Shown: positions 35,988 through 45,387, counted from the stretch's first letter. The stretch: DNA of 64,000 nucleotides from Microthrixaceae bacterium (GCA_016702505.1 JADJDU010000001.1:496001-560000); one strand, 5' to 3'. Numbers and translations: made by a program. Notes: generated by a model from the letters alone, not told the origin.

Positions 35988-36172
35988 GCGTCTTCTCGAT
36001 CGGCGAAGCAGGCGTTGGCCAGTGAGTCGAGGGCCTCGGAGACCTCACGGTTTCGGCCTGCGGCGGCCAGACGCAGCGATGCGTTGACCGTGTCTTTGAG
36101 CGTGCGCGTTCCGAGTTCGGCCCGAGCGGCGCTCAGGGTGTCGTCGTCGATGTCGACAAGGTGTTTCGTCAT
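35978..36172 (-). CDS. vapB: VapB-type antitoxin
   Basis: 64 residues from ATG 36172 (MTKHLVDIDDDTL). It has the VapB pattern for binding DNA and VapC: a short N-terminal strand, then a helix-turn-helix-like ribbon segment (LGTRTLKDTVNASLRLAA). Toxin gene 35574-35987 follows with a small overlap. Small size and context support the call. Confidence 0.8.
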   Translation of the reverse strand: MTKHLVDIDDDTLSAARAELGTRTLKDTVNASLRLAAAGRNREVSEALDSLANACFADREDAWR

Positions 36173-36261
36173 CGACCCTGAGTATACCTGTGTTTGCCTG
36201 GATATATACGAGCAGTTCGCGGTGACCGCGGGGGCCCCGCCGGAATGCGGGATCGCCAAAA

Positions 36262-36279
36262 CTAGACCGAACGGTCAAG
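36262..36279. promoter_or_regulatory. TetR-like operator before acyl-CoA dehydrogenase gene
   Basis: CTAGACC-GAAC-GGTCAAG is an inverted repeat with 7-bp arms (one mismatch) and a 4-bp spacer, 23 bp before the ATG at 36302. Nearly the same site, with perfect arms, precedes the LLM oxidoreductase gene (53360-53377). The form suggests a TetR-family repressor site; no regulator gene is in the window. Confidence 0.6.
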
Positions 36280-36301
36280 TTTTTGTTCTAGGGTTGGCGG
36301 T

Positions 36302-37495
36302 ATGGATTTCGAGCTTCCGGGTGAAGACGATTCCCGCCGTGTCGAGGTACGGGACTGGCTGGCGGTCCACCCGTCGCCGACGGGGACCGAGCTTGCCGAA
36401 GCCGGTTATGTGGCCCCCCACTGGCCCCGGCCGTGGGGGCTCGACGCCGACCCCATCCACCAGATCATCATCGACGACGAGTTGAAGCGGGCCCGGGTGA
36501 AACGCCCGTCCAACCAGATCGGCATCGGCTGGGCCGGACCCACCATCGTCCACGCCGGTACCCCAGACCAGAAGGCCCGCTACCTGGGGCCGATCCTGTC
36601 GGGAGAGGAGATCTGGTGCCAGCTGTTCAGCGAACCCGAAGCCGGGTCGGACCTGGCCAACCTGGCCACCCGAGCGGTGCGAGACGGCGACGAGTGGGTG
36701 ATCAACGGCCAGAAGATCTGGACGTCGCTGGCCCAGTTCTCCAAGTTCGGCATTCTCATTGCCCGCACCGATCCCGATGCCCCCAAGCACGCCGGGATCA
36801 CGTACTTCGTGTGCCCGATGGATGCGCCGGGGGTGGAGATCCGTCCCATCATCGAGATGACGGGGGACCACACCTTCAACGAGGTTTTCCTCACCGATGT
36901 CCGGCTGCCTGCCGCCAACGTGATCGGCGAGGTCAACAAGGGTTGGGGCCTGGCCAAGGTGACGTTGGGTAATGAGCGGGTGTCGCTGTCGTCGGGCGGT
37001 GCCCTGTGGGGCCTGGGCCCCACCGGCGGCGACCTGTTGGACCTGGTGCGGGCCCGGGGCGGCACCAACGACCCCGAGCTACGCCAGCGTCTGGCTCGCC
37101 TCCACACCACCGAGGAGATCCTGCGTCTCATCCGCCTGCGCACGGTTTCGGCTCGGATCCGCGGTGAACAACCCGGCCCGGAGGCGTCGATCCGAAAGGT
37201 GATGGCCGACGGACACGGCCAGACGATCATGGGCCTGGCCAAGGACCTGGCCGGCCCCGCCGGGATGTTGACCGCCGATCCAATCCCAGCGACGGGAGAT
37301 GGCGGACTGGGGGCCGGGCCCCTCGGTTCCACGGTCGACCTATGGAACCACGGCTACCTGTTTGCCCCGGCGTTGACGGTGGGCGGGGGGACCGGCGAGG
37401 TTCAGCGCAACATCCTGGCCGAACGCGTCCTGGGCCTACCCCACGAGATCGACGTCGAGCAGGGCAAGGCCTGGTCTGAGACCCGCCGCCTCTGA
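36302..37495 (+). CDS. Acyl-CoA dehydrogenase (FadE-like)
   Basis: 397 residues. Flavoprotein of the acyl-CoA dehydrogenase family: QLFSEPEAGSDLAN and NGQKIWTSLAQFSKFGI are the FAD/substrate-binding motifs, and the C-terminal four-helix domain ends with GGGTGEVQRNILAERVLG. It catalyses alpha-beta desaturation of an acyl-CoA, perhaps of a steroid side chain or branched acid, since it differs from the housekeeping type. A palindromic operator precedes it at 36262. No ribosome site of note is seen before the ATG, so a leaderless mRNA is possible. Confidence 0.9.
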   Translation: MDFELPGEDDSRRVEVRDWLAVHPSPTGTELAEAGYVAPHWPRPWGLDADPIHQIIIDDELKRARVKRPSNQIGIGWAGPTIVHAGTPDQKARYLGPILSGEEIWCQLFSEPEAGSDLANLATRAVRDGDEWVINGQKIWTSLAQFSKFGILIARTDPDAPKHAGITYFVCPMDAPGVEIRPIIEMTGDHTFNEVFLTDVRLPAANVIGEVNKGWGLAKVTLGNERVSLSSGGALWGLGPTGGDLLDLVRARGGTNDPELRQRLARLHTTEEILRLIRLRTVSARIRGEQPGPEASIRKVMADGHGQTIMGLAKDLAGPAGMLTADPIPATGDGGLGAGPLGSTVDLWNHGYLFAPALTVGGGTGEVQRNILAERVLGLPHEIDVEQGKAWSETRRL

Positions 37496-37553
37496 CCCCT
37501 GGGATCCTCGGGGCCCGAGCGGCATGGAGCAGCCCATCGCTTTTGATTGCCCT

Positions 37554-37850
37554 ATGGCCCGGACCCAGACCATGGTCCAACTGAACACTGACTTGCTTGC
37601 CGACCTGGACCGAGAAGCGGCAGCACGCGGTGTTTCGAGGTCGGCCCTTGCCCGAGACGCAATAGCGGCGTACCTCTCGGAGGGGCGATCTACGTTGGTG
37701 GACCGGCTAATCGTCGAGGGCTACAGGCGCAGCCCCGCCGCCACACCCGACGAGTGGGGCTCCTTGGTCGATCATGGCGACGTCGCCGCAGCAGAGACCC
37801 TGCAGCGGATGGATGCCGAAGAGCGACAGGCGGGGTTGGAGCCGTGGTGA
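37554..37850 (+). CDS. Ribbon-helix-helix antitoxin
   Basis: 98 residues from ATG 37554 (MARTQTMVQLNTDLLADLD); the frame also contains an ATG further upstream at 37524. The N-terminal half is a CopG/RHH DNA-binding fold (REAAARGVSRSALARDAI); the rest is helical and presumably binds the toxin. The stop overlaps the start of a damaged MazF-like gene. Confidence 0.78.
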   Translation: MARTQTMVQLNTDLLADLDREAAARGVSRSALARDAIAAYLSEGRSTLVDRLIVEGYRRSPAATPDEWGSLVDHGDVAAAETLQRMDAEERQAGLEPW

Positions 37851-38047
37851 ACCGTGGCGAGGTGTGGTGGATCGCCGCACCATGTACCCGTACCCGTCGA
37901 GGCATTCCAACCGAGGTCGACCTCGACACCAATGACGGCATGCCGCTTTCTTGCGTGGTGGCTCTCGACAGCATTCAAGTGATCCGGCCGGCGCTATGCG
38001 TAGAACAGATCACAGTTCTCGAGACTGATCGCATGCACGAGATCTGA
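37844..38047 (+). pseudogene. MazF-like toxin with internal deletion
   Basis: 67 codons from GTG 37844 or 37847. It begins like a MazF/PemK toxin (VNRGEVWWIAAP) and ends with the typical RRGIPTEVDLDTNDGMP and VVALDSIQVIRP stretch, but the roughly 30 residues that normally lie between EVWW and RGIPTEV are missing and the end is short. A normal MazF of this type has about 100 residues. The antitoxin is intact. Probably an inactive remnant. Confidence 0.7.
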
Positions 38048-38081
38048 GCCGCGATGCACCTGGCTGTCGACTGTTAGCGGG

Positions 38082-38648
38082 TCAGCGGGCGAACAGGCCA
38101 GCCAGGTCGATATCCCACCCTGGGATCAGCGGGGTGGAGAGCGTTTCGGAGGCGGTGAGCTCCAGTTCGATGTCGAAGTGGGCGCTGTCGGTGGTGGCTC
38201 GGCGGTAGACGAGGACCACATCGGCGGCGGTGTCGATCAGCCACACCTCGGCGACTCCTGAGGCCTCGTAGTTGCGCAGTTTCGTGCCGATGTCGTAGCG
38301 CCAGGTGGACGGCGATCGGACCTCGACAACCAACGGCGGGGGATCGTCGAAGCGGTTGTCGGTTCCGGCCAGACGGCGGGTCTCGGGAACCCACCACAGG
38401 TCGGGCTTGTAGACGTTCCACTGGTCGATCGGGGTGTCGATCTCCATGCCGAGCTCGCCCACCCCGTCATGTGCTTCGGTGAACCTGAGGAGGAGGTAGG
38501 AGAGCCACAAGATGATGCGTTGGTGGCGGGCGGCGGGGCTGTTCACGACGAGCTCTCCGTTGATCAACTGCGCATGTGGCAGCTCCCCCGGGAGCGCAAA
38601 GAACTCGTCGGCCGTCATCTTCAAAGGAGCGGGCACAACGAGAGCCAT
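38082..38648 (-). CDS. Uma2-family (DUF820) restriction-endonuclease-like protein
   Basis: 188 residues from ATG 38648 (MALVVPAPLKMTADEFFAL). The PD-(D/E)xK-like pattern of Uma2 proteins is clear: INGELVV, KPDLWWV, VVEVRSPST and KLRNYEASGVAEVWLID. The family is abundant in cyanobacteria and actinobacteria; its function is unknown, probably a nuclease. No partner gene is obvious. Confidence 0.82.
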   Translation of the reverse strand: MALVVPAPLKMTADEFFALPGELPHAQLINGELVVNSPAARHQRIILWLSYLLLRFTEAHDGVGELGMEIDTPIDQWNVYKPDLWWVPETRRLAGTDNRFDDPPPLVVEVRSPSTWRYDIGTKLRNYEASGVAEVWLIDTAADVVLVYRRATTDSAHFDIELELTASETLSTPLIPGWDIDLAGLFAR

Positions 38649-38790
38649 GGGTTGAAAAGTACCGTCGTTCCCCGGCGGAGACAACGGCCTACCGGGTCTG
38701 GGGTGGCTCGTCTCAGCGGTGTGGAGCCATCGAGGACACCTACCCGATGATGCCTGCCCGAGGAGCAGGGCGGCTGTGGGGATACTGGTG

Positions 38791-40380
38791 TCAGACGATG
38801 CCGAGGCGGGCCAGCGCGGGTTGGCGGCTCAACAGGTTGGTTACCCGACGTTCGATGATCTCCCTGGCCGCAGCCGGGTCTTTGATCAGTTCGTTCTTCT
38901 CTCTGACGAAAAGGCCCTGGGCGCTGAAGCTGGCCTGAACCTGGTCGGCCAGGGCTGACACGTCATCGGTGGTGCCCCTCCAGATGGCGTCCAAGGCCAG
39001 GGTCTCGACCAGGTCGAGGGCCACCATGGCTCCAGCGGCGGGGGAGGCCAGGCAGTTGTGATCTCGGCCCACCTGGCGTTCGTAGGCCAGAACCTCGTTG
39101 AGTCGCTGGCATGCTGCCGTCGCTTCGGGGCTGGGAGGTCCTGGGCGGACCGGGACGGCGTAGCCGCCGGCCACCAGCAGGGCCATGGCCGTCACCGCGT
39201 CGGTGAAGGCCCATTCGGGGTGGATGGCCATGACGGTGGCGACGTTCAGATCGGTCTCGATGAGCGCCTGGATCAGCGGGGCGTGGAACTGGGGGTCGAG
39301 GTTGACCTTCATGGCTTCCAGTTCGAGCGGCTCCTCGCGCAGGGTGTCGCCGGTGCCGGCGATGGTGATGCGGTGCAGCCAGTCGTCCTGTTCGAAGCGG
39401 GTGGGGTGGGCCTTGCCGCGACGGAACAGGTCTCGACGCAGCGCCCGTTCGGTGGCCAGGTCTCGTACCAGGGCGGCCAGCACCGGATCGGTGGCCCCTT
39501 CCACCAGGTCTGCCACCTCGGGTGGGGTGGAGAAGTAGTGGTGGTGGTCGAGGGGGGCGAGGCTGCCGACCAGCGAGCACTTGGCGGTGGAGAGGGTGGC
39601 GAAGACGTCGTGGGCGTGGAGGGGCGCGAAGTTGGAGCCCAGGTACTCATGGGCGGCGTAGTGGCCGTGCGCGTCGGCCCAACCGGCTCGGCTTCGCTCC
39701 TCGCGTCGACCCAACGGAGCGAAGCGGGCCCCGCTGTCGAGCACCGCCCCCACCGCGGCGGCAGCGTCGTGGAAGGCGAGGTGACCGGCCCGTCCGTCGG
39801 CGTCGACCCACAGGCGTAGCGCCTCGGCCAGGGGGTTCATCGACGACCACCCCGGCGCGGTCTCATACATGACGTAGGCCAGTCCGCCAGCCCGGAGGCG
39901 TGCGCCGATGGCATCGACGATGTGGCGCTGGTTGGCAGCGCTTACCCACGAGTACACGCCGTTCACCACGGCGACGTCGATCTCGAACGGGCCCAGGTGG
40001 CGTTGGGTGGCCAGGTCTTCGAAGCTAGCTTCCACGAAGTGGCAGTTGGGTAGTTCGGCGGCGCGGGCCAGGCGCCGGGCCCGTTCGATGTGGGTGGGGT
40101 TGTAGTCCACGCCCCAAACCTCGATGTTGGGGTTGGCGGCCGCTACCGCCACGGTGCCCAGCCCGGTTCCGCAGGCCACGTCCAGCCACACCATCGATCC
40201 GTCCACAGCCAAGGGGGGCTGGCCGTTGAGCACCGAGATCATCGAGAACCACACCGGGCACATGTCGGTGTTGACGAGGTCCTGGTAGGTGGTGTCGGTG
40301 GTGTAACCGTCCGACCAGCCGGCCAGGCGGGTGGAGCCGACTCCAGTTCGGCCGTTGTCCCAGGTCCAATGTGGGGTCAC
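38791..40380 (-). CDS. Class I SAM methyltransferase with methyltransferase regulatory domain
   Basis: 529 residues. The N-terminal part is a class I methyltransferase: SAM site LDVACGTGLGTVAVAA, VDYNPTHIERARRLA. The centre matches the methyltransferase regulatory domain (KCSLVGSLAPLDHHHYF, DLATERALRRDLFRRG) and a C-terminal winged-helix-like part follows. Substrate unknown; this family often modifies proteins or lipids. A second, 5'-truncated relative lies at 40418-41220, next to a Tat/HprK set, so a role in that system is conceivable but not shown. Confidence 0.85.
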   Translation of the reverse strand: MTPHWTWDNGRTGVGSTRLAGWSDGYTTDTTYQDLVNTDMCPVWFSMISVLNGQPPLAVDGSMVWLDVACGTGLGTVAVAAANPNIEVWGVDYNPTHIERARRLARAAELPNCHFVEASFEDLATQRHLGPFEIDVAVVNGVYSWVSAANQRHIVDAIGARLRAGGLAYVMYETAPGWSSMNPLAEALRLWVDADGRAGHLAFHDAAAAVGAVLDSGARFAPLGRREERSRAGWADAHGHYAAHEYLGSNFAPLHAHDVFATLSTAKCSLVGSLAPLDHHHYFSTPPEVADLVEGATDPVLAALVRDLATERALRRDLFRRGKAHPTRFEQDDWLHRITIAGTGDTLREEPLELEAMKVNLDPQFHAPLIQALIETDLNVATVMAIHPEWAFTDAVTAMALLVAGGYAVPVRPGPPSPEATAACQRLNEVLAYERQVGRDHNCLASPAAGAMVALDLVETLALDAIWRGTTDDVSALADQVQASFSAQGLFVREKNELIKDPAAAREIIERRVTNLLSRQPALARLGIV

Positions 40381-40417
40381 GAGTTGCCTACCTCTCGGCG
40401 CTGGCCGGTCCCGGGCA

Positions 40418-41220
40418 TCACGCCAGCCCCCAGGCTCGACGGGTGCTCTCGTCGGCGGTGGCGGTGACGTGAGCCGGCAGCGCCGAGCCGAGGCCCGGTG
40501 ACGCGACCCAACGGTGTTCGGCCGGGTGGGTCGCGTTGATGTGGTCGGTCAGTCGAACCGCGGCCTGGGTTGCGTCGGGGTTCGGGGGTCGGTCCGCTCC
40601 CGCTGTGCCACCCAGTACCGGGTGGCACAGCCCTGTCCGCATCGCCTGGCGGAGGAGCTGTTGACGTTGCTTGGGGGCGACGTCGGCCAACAGTCGGCGC
40701 ACCGACGTGGTCTGGTTCTCCCCGAAGTCGAGTGGGCTGGGCTGATCGCGGGGTGGGCCGGTTCGTTCCGATGACGACGGCCGAGCCCCGGTGGGCTTGT
40801 TGGCCCTGGTCGTGGCGCGGGTCTGCCTTGTGGTCGGCTCCGGGCTGGCCGGGGTCGGGGCCGGGCCAGCAGAGATCTGGTCGGCGGGCCCGAGGCCCGA
40901 CGTGGCGGTGGAGTCGTAGGGGGCCACGAACAGTCGGGCCAGCCAGTTGGTGCGGCTCCGGTTGTCCAGGGGTTGGGAACCGAGGCGGAACAGGTCGGCC
41001 CGGTTGGTGCGCCGAACGGCAATGTCGGTGAGCGATTGGCGCAGCACCTCGGACCGGGCCGAACCGACCAGGCCGGTCAGGTCCCGCTCCACCTCGGGTG
41101 CAAGCCCATGGTCGACCACGTCGCCATCGAGGGTGGCGTGGCCGATCCAGGTGGCCCCTCCTGCTGCCGCCGCCTCGGCGACGCGGGCGTGCGATGGTGG
41201 CTGGAGGTCTCGTCGGACGT
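40418..41220 (-). pseudogene. 5'-truncated methyltransferase regulatory-domain remnant
   Basis: An open frame of about 260 codons on the minus strand without a good start; the first standard start is GTG 41119 but recognisable homology begins earlier (ARVAEAAAAGGATWIGHATL). This matches the regulatory domain of the protein at 38791-40380 (LRQSLTDIAVRRTNRADLFR against RDLATERALRRDLFR). The SAM-binding domain is missing and its place is taken by the start of the Tat gene at 41255 on the other strand. A remnant of a tandem copy or an ORF using an unusual start. Confidence 0.6.
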
Positions 41221-41254
41221 AGTCGGCTACGACTCAAAGGACCTGCTCGAACCC

Positions 41255-42474
41255 ATGGACGCAGAATCCACCGAACCGACAACCGACGCCCCTGAGTCAA
41301 TCAGCCGGCGTAACGCCCTGGCCAAGCTGGGCTTGGCCGCCGGTGTGGTCGGCGCCCCGATCGTGCTGGACACCTTCGTAAGCCCCGCCGGCGCCCAGGG
41401 CACCGGCTCGGGTCTGCTCTGCAACAACCCCGTGGCCGGTCAGGTCACCGTGCCTGCGGGCCGGGCGCTGTTCTTCGACGTCGCCGGCGGTGGCGGTGGC
41501 GGTGGCTCCCAGGGCTACTACCAGCGTGGGCCGGCCGGCAACGGCGGCACCGGTGCCCAGATCACCGGCAACGTGGCTTCCATGATTGCCAGCTACACCG
41601 TCACCATCGCGGTGGGTACCGGCGGCGCTGGCGCCCCCCAGCCCACGGCGTGGAACGGCAACGCCACCTCGGGTTCCCTTGGCGGTGCCGGCGGCACCGG
41701 CTACCGCGTCGGTGGTGCCGGCGGTCGTAACGGCCCCGGCAACGTCAACGGCGACGGTGGTGGCGGCGGCGGCGGCGGTGGTGGCGCATCGGCGCTCACC
41801 GGAACCGGTATCACGGTTATCGCCGGTGGTGGTGGTGGTGGTGGCGGCGGCGCCCAGGCCCAAGGTGGCGCCAACCAGGGCACCTCGGTGCCCCCGGCCA
41901 CGGCCGACGGAGACTCGGGCGGCGCCCGCAGCGCCAACAGCGATCACAACGGCGGTAACGGCGTGGGCGGGACCGCTGGTGACACCCAGACCCGTGGCTA
42001 TGGAGGCCTTGGCGGCCAGAACGGCGGAACCGGTGGCATGAGCGCCGGTGCGTCGTCTTCGGCCGGTGCCTCCCAGGTTCTCGGCGTCGGTGGCGCCGGT
42101 GGTTACGGCGCATCCAATGTCACCCGCACCGGTTTGATCAACCCCGGCACCGCCGCTGGTGGTGGTGGCGGTGGCGGCGGTGGTGGCAACGTCGGCGGTG
42201 GCGGTGGCAGCGGTGGAGACCGGGTCTCGCCAACGCTGACCCAGGGTGCTCGTTCGGGTTCGGGGGTGGCGGCGGCAGCGGCTCCACCAGCGCGAGCGGT
42301 GTCGTCGGTACCACGATCACCTACAACGGTGGTGCCACCGGCGGAGCCGGTTCGATGCTGGCTGCCGGTAACGGTAACTGGGGTCCGGGTTCGGGCGGCT
42401 CCACCGGCTGGGTCCGGCTGTACCTGGATGCCTTGGGCAACCCAGACACCACCGAGCGGTGCCTCTACCCCTGA
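41255..42474 (+). pseudogene. Glycine-rich Tat-signal secreted protein, frameshifted near its end
   Basis: From ATG 41255 the frame has a Tat signal (ESISRRNALAKLGLAAG, then VSPAGAQ) followed by about 300 residues dominated by Gly, Ala, Asn and Ser. Close to 42210-42260 the sensible frame changes: downstream of it the frame +2 reads GSGSTSASGVVGTTITYNGG, then GGSTGWVRLYLDALGNP and TERCLYP, stopping at 42474, which is a typical end of glycine-rich surface proteins. The frame of the start codon instead runs on with unrelated Pro/Arg-rich sequence to 42496. A one-base change in the GGT/GGC-rich tract or a sequencing error is likely. Its partner HprK gene follows at 42536. Confidence 0.7.
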
Positions 42475-42535
42475 GCCGGGTTCACCGGCACGCTGATGCC
42501 GGGCTTCGCCCCACCTGTACAGAACTGACCGGCCG

Positions 42536-43813
42536 GTGAGCGCCTCTGGCGCCACCGTGCCGGCGCGTTCGGGCACGGCCCTGGCCGCTCCGCTGGCCGA
42601 CGGTTGGGCGGTCTATGACCGCCAGTTCGACCGGGTGACGGTGGTGTCGGCCCTGGCTGGACTGATCTTGAGCTCGGGTGGCGACCCGGTGGATCGGCTG
42701 GCGTCGGAGGTAGCCGAAGCCGCTGGCATCGACGAGGCCCAAGCGGCTCAGGCTGTCACCGCTGCGGTGGACAGCCTGGTAGAGGCCGGGTTCCTGGTCG
42801 GCCCACCCCCGGGCACGACCGCCTCATCCGCAACCGCTCGCGCCGCCAGCACCGACGATGCAGATGCCGAGTCCGGTAGTCGCCGCCTGGCCCGGGACCG
42901 GCCCGGCACCAGCCTGAGCCCACCCCAGGCCCTGCTCGATCACCGCTTGGTGTTCCGCAGCACCGATGCATCCCTGTTGGCCGACATTGACGCCTACCTG
43001 GGGGTCGACCCCTGTGACGGCGAGCCGACCATGGTGTTCGACGTCGAGCCCACCGACGATGGTGGTGTGCTGTTGCAGGCCGCCGAAGACTGGGACTTCC
43101 CTGATCGGCACGGCTTCCTGGTTCAGCTTCCCGGTGTCATCAACGACTTCGCTCCCCGCGCCGCCAGCTTCTTGGTGCTGCACGCCGGCGCCGTCCGTCA
43201 CTCCGACGGAACCATCACCGTCGTCGCCGGTTTGCCCGAGGCCGGCAAGTCCACCCTGACCGTGGCATTGGTGCAAGCCGGTGCCGACTACCTGGGAGAC
43301 GAGCTCACCGGTGTGCGCCTGGGTTCGCTCCAAGCCGTCGGCTTCCCACGTTCGCCTGCCCTCGATGAGCCGAGCCGCCAGGTGGTAGGCGTGGTCGGCG
43401 ACCCCGACAACCCGTTCGTGGCGATCTCTGAGATTCGCCACGAAACAGTGAATGTGACCGGTGACGCCGGCCCCATCACCCGCATAATCCTCCCCACCTA
43501 CGACCCTGACTTGGGGTCAGCGGACCCCGATGACCCTGACGCACCCGGGCAAGCAGATGGCATCGATTCCGACCTTTCGGCCCAGGATGGCCAAGACGGC
43601 GCCGGTTCCAGCGGTCCCCACCCCCGCCAGGTAGAGCACCTGACCCCTCGCGTTGCCCTAGAGGCGCTGTTGGGTGCCACCCTCAACCTCTACACCGCCG
43701 GCCAGACCGGCTGGGAAACGTTGTGCCAGTTGGCTGATCAGGTCCCAGTGCTGGCCATCCGCCACAACGACTCAGCCGCACTGGCCCAAGCCCTGACCAC
43801 CAACCAACTCTGA
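42536..43813 (+). CDS. PqqD-like domain fused to HprK-like kinase domain
   Basis: 425 residues from GTG 42536. The N-terminus (about 20-90) is PqqD-like (GWAVYDRQFDRVTVVSALA, then SLVEAGFLVG). The HprK-like domain follows with FLVLHAGAVRHSDG, intact Walker A (AGLPEAGKST, Lys238) and LGDELTGV, where the family has its metal-binding acidic pair. An acidic, low-complexity insert (DPDDPDAPGQADGIDSDLSA) lies near residues 330-355. The order PqqD-HprK equals 34169-35569. It follows the frameshifted Tat gene by 62 bp, as one transcription unit. Confidence 0.78.
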   Translation: MSASGATVPARSGTALAAPLADGWAVYDRQFDRVTVVSALAGLILSSGGDPVDRLASEVAEAAGIDEAQAAQAVTAAVDSLVEAGFLVGPPPGTTASSATARAASTDDADAESGSRRLARDRPGTSLSPPQALLDHRLVFRSTDASLLADIDAYLGVDPCDGEPTMVFDVEPTDDGGVLLQAAEDWDFPDRHGFLVQLPGVINDFAPRAASFLVLHAGAVRHSDGTITVVAGLPEAGKSTLTVALVQAGADYLGDELTGVRLGSLQAVGFPRSPALDEPSRQVVGVVGDPDNPFVAISEIRHETVNVTGDAGPITRIILPTYDPDLGSADPDDPDAPGQADGIDSDLSAQDGQDGAGSSGPHPRQVEHLTPRVALEALLGATLNLYTAGQTGWETLCQLADQVPVLAIRHNDSAALAQALTTNQL

Positions 43814-43900
43814 GCCATCCAGCCCGGTGGGCCTACCAGTTGGAAATGCGAGTCGGCACGTGGCGCTGGCGACCAGCCTGGTCTGAGCCGACAGGGTCGC

Positions 43901-44203
43901 TCAGTCGGCCTCGGTGCCCAGTTCGTTGATAACCCCCGCGGCCAGGGAGAAGGCCAGGGCGGCCGCGGCCACGTCGAATCCGGGGGTGTCACGGTCGGCG
44001 GCCACGGCGACCACGGCACCGATCCACATGGAGATGCACCACGGGCACACCGCCAGCTCGGCCAGCTTGGGGTGGCCGGTTCGGTCCATGGCCTGCACGT
44101 AGCGCAGCCGGGGCGTGTCGAAGATGGTGTCTCGGGTGACCAGACGAGCCAGCCGGGCGGTGGCCGCAGCCCCGAGGACAAGTCGGGCAGGGGTGAGGGT
44201 CAT
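43901..44203 (-). CDS. DUF1360-like membrane protein
   Basis: 100 residues from ATG 44203. The sequence ARLARLVTRDTIFDTPR and CPWCISMWIGAVVAVAA matches the DUF1360 pattern, found in phages and bacterial surface loci: two or three membrane helices around a CPWC motif. The redox-like CPWC could also be structural. It is the downstream partner of the next gene, only 5 bases away, on the opposite strand to the flanking HprK/Tat genes. Confidence 0.7.
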   Translation of the reverse strand: MTLTPARLVLGAAATARLARLVTRDTIFDTPRLRYVQAMDRTGHPKLAELAVCPWCISMWIGAVVAVAADRDTPGFDVAAAALAFSLAAGVINELGTEAD

Positions 44204-44208
44204 CGTCC

Positions 44209-44520
44209 TCAGCCCCGACCCTCTAGGAGGCCAGCGTCGTCGCCCCCACTCTGCTGGGAGGTGACGTAGGCGGGCGGGACGAAGGTGTACATCGGGTGTT
44301 GGCAGCCGCAGCCCCGTTGGGGTTCGAACACCAGGTCTCCGACCTTCCAGCTCTGCGTGGCACCCAATCGTCGAGGCTGATCGCCTACCTGGATGAGAAC
44401 GACCGCAGCGTCTTGGTCCCTGTCCCAGTGCCACACCGTGGTACCGGTGCCGTCGGCTAGTACCCGACAGTTGCGGATGGTCGTGCCGCGGTACACGGTC
44501 TTCATGGGGTACTGGTTCAC
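44209..44520 (-). CDS. Conserved small cysteine-containing protein of unknown function
   Basis: 103 residues from GTG 44520 (a GGAG lies about 10 bases upstream; ATG 44505 also possible). No family recognised. It has a beta-rich body (TGTTVWHWDRDQDAAVVLIQ) and a CGC motif (RGCGCQHPMYTFVPPAY) near the end. Five bases separate it from the DUF1360-like gene, so the two form an operon; similar pairs occur in phage or plasmid modules, though here they sit between two Tat/HprK sets. Confidence 0.55.
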   Translation of the reverse strand: MNQYPMKTVYRGTTIRNCRVLADGTGTTVWHWDRDQDAAVVLIQVGDQPRRLGATQSWKVGDLVFEPQRGCGCQHPMYTFVPPAYVTSQQSGGDDAGLLEGRG

Positions 44521-44817
44521 GTCCGACGTTCTCCGTAATCAGGTGAGATTTCATCGGCGAGAGGGGATTCGCCGACGTGACCACCCTGAACGCCCAGACT
44601 TCATTTGCCTCGATGGTGATCGTTGGGCGGTGGCCGGTCACCGCGTTGAGGCTAGCCCCGGGGATCACCTGGTGGGGGTCGCCTCAAACTCGGGCAGGAT
44701 CGGAGCAGGTGCGCTTACAGTTCCACCGCCATTGCATCCGACCTGGACATCGGTGATTCAGGGCCGCCTTCCCGGTGTGCTACGTTGCCGCTGGCAGCTA
44801 TTTGTGGAGGGACCCCC

Positions 44818-45387
44818 TTGGACAGCAACTTTGACGATGCGACTTTGGACAAGAAGTCGATCGACCGCCGTGACGCCATGAAGGCTGCTCTGGGTGGCGC
44901 GGCTGCGGCTGCTGCTCTCAGCGCGCCCAAGGTCAGCGGCTTCCGCGTGCTGCCCGACTACGCGGCGGCAGCAAGCGGCCTATCCACCATCACCATCGGT
45001 TCTGTTGGAGATGGCACCTGTGGACAGGGACGGGCGTACTGCTGGGGGTCCTTTACTGGCAATCCGGCGGTGTGTGGCCCGGCCACGGTCAGCAACCAGA
45101 CCTTCATCCACTCCTTCCAGGTGGATGTCACGGGCGATCCATTCGGCGGCGGCACGGCCACCGTGGAGATGACCAACTACGCGGGCAGCGGTGATTGCCT
45201 GGTCACCTTGGAAGAGGGGAACTGCCGAGCCAACGGTGGAACCTGGTCAGGTTCTTCGATCGGCACCAGCGACACATTGAACTTCACCGGCGACACCGTG
45301 GTGTTCAACCTCGATTGTTCCGGGACCACGAACTGCCCGTCCAACCTGAACCCGGTGGCTACCGTCACCGTGTACTGCACCGACTGA
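44818..45387 (+). CDS. Small Tat-signal secreted protein
   Basis: 189 residues from TTG 44818, with GGAGGG 7 bases upstream, which decides this start over an upstream GTG-like one. The Tat motif KKSIDRRDAMKAALGG is followed by a hydrophobic Ala-rich stretch and APKVSG, and a mature domain with several cysteines (SVGDGTCGQGRAYCWGSF, near GDCLVTLEEGNC). The overall plan equals 2497-3024, though the mature parts differ. The HprK/PqqD gene at 45453 follows on the same strand 66 bp later. Confidence 0.75.
   Translation: MDSNFDDATLDKKSIDRRDAMKAALGGAAAAAALSAPKVSGFRVLPDYAAAASGLSTITIGSVGDGTCGQGRAYCWGSFTGNPAVCGPATVSNQTFIHSFQVDVTGDPFGGGTATVEMTNYAGSGDCLVTLEEGNCRANGGTWSGSSIGTSDTLNFTGDTVVFNLDCSGTTNCPSNLNPVATVTVYCTD

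Noticed and set aside
43901..44520. Prophage
   Set aside because: Only two small genes could be phage-related; no integrase, capsid, tail or attachment sites are seen nearby.
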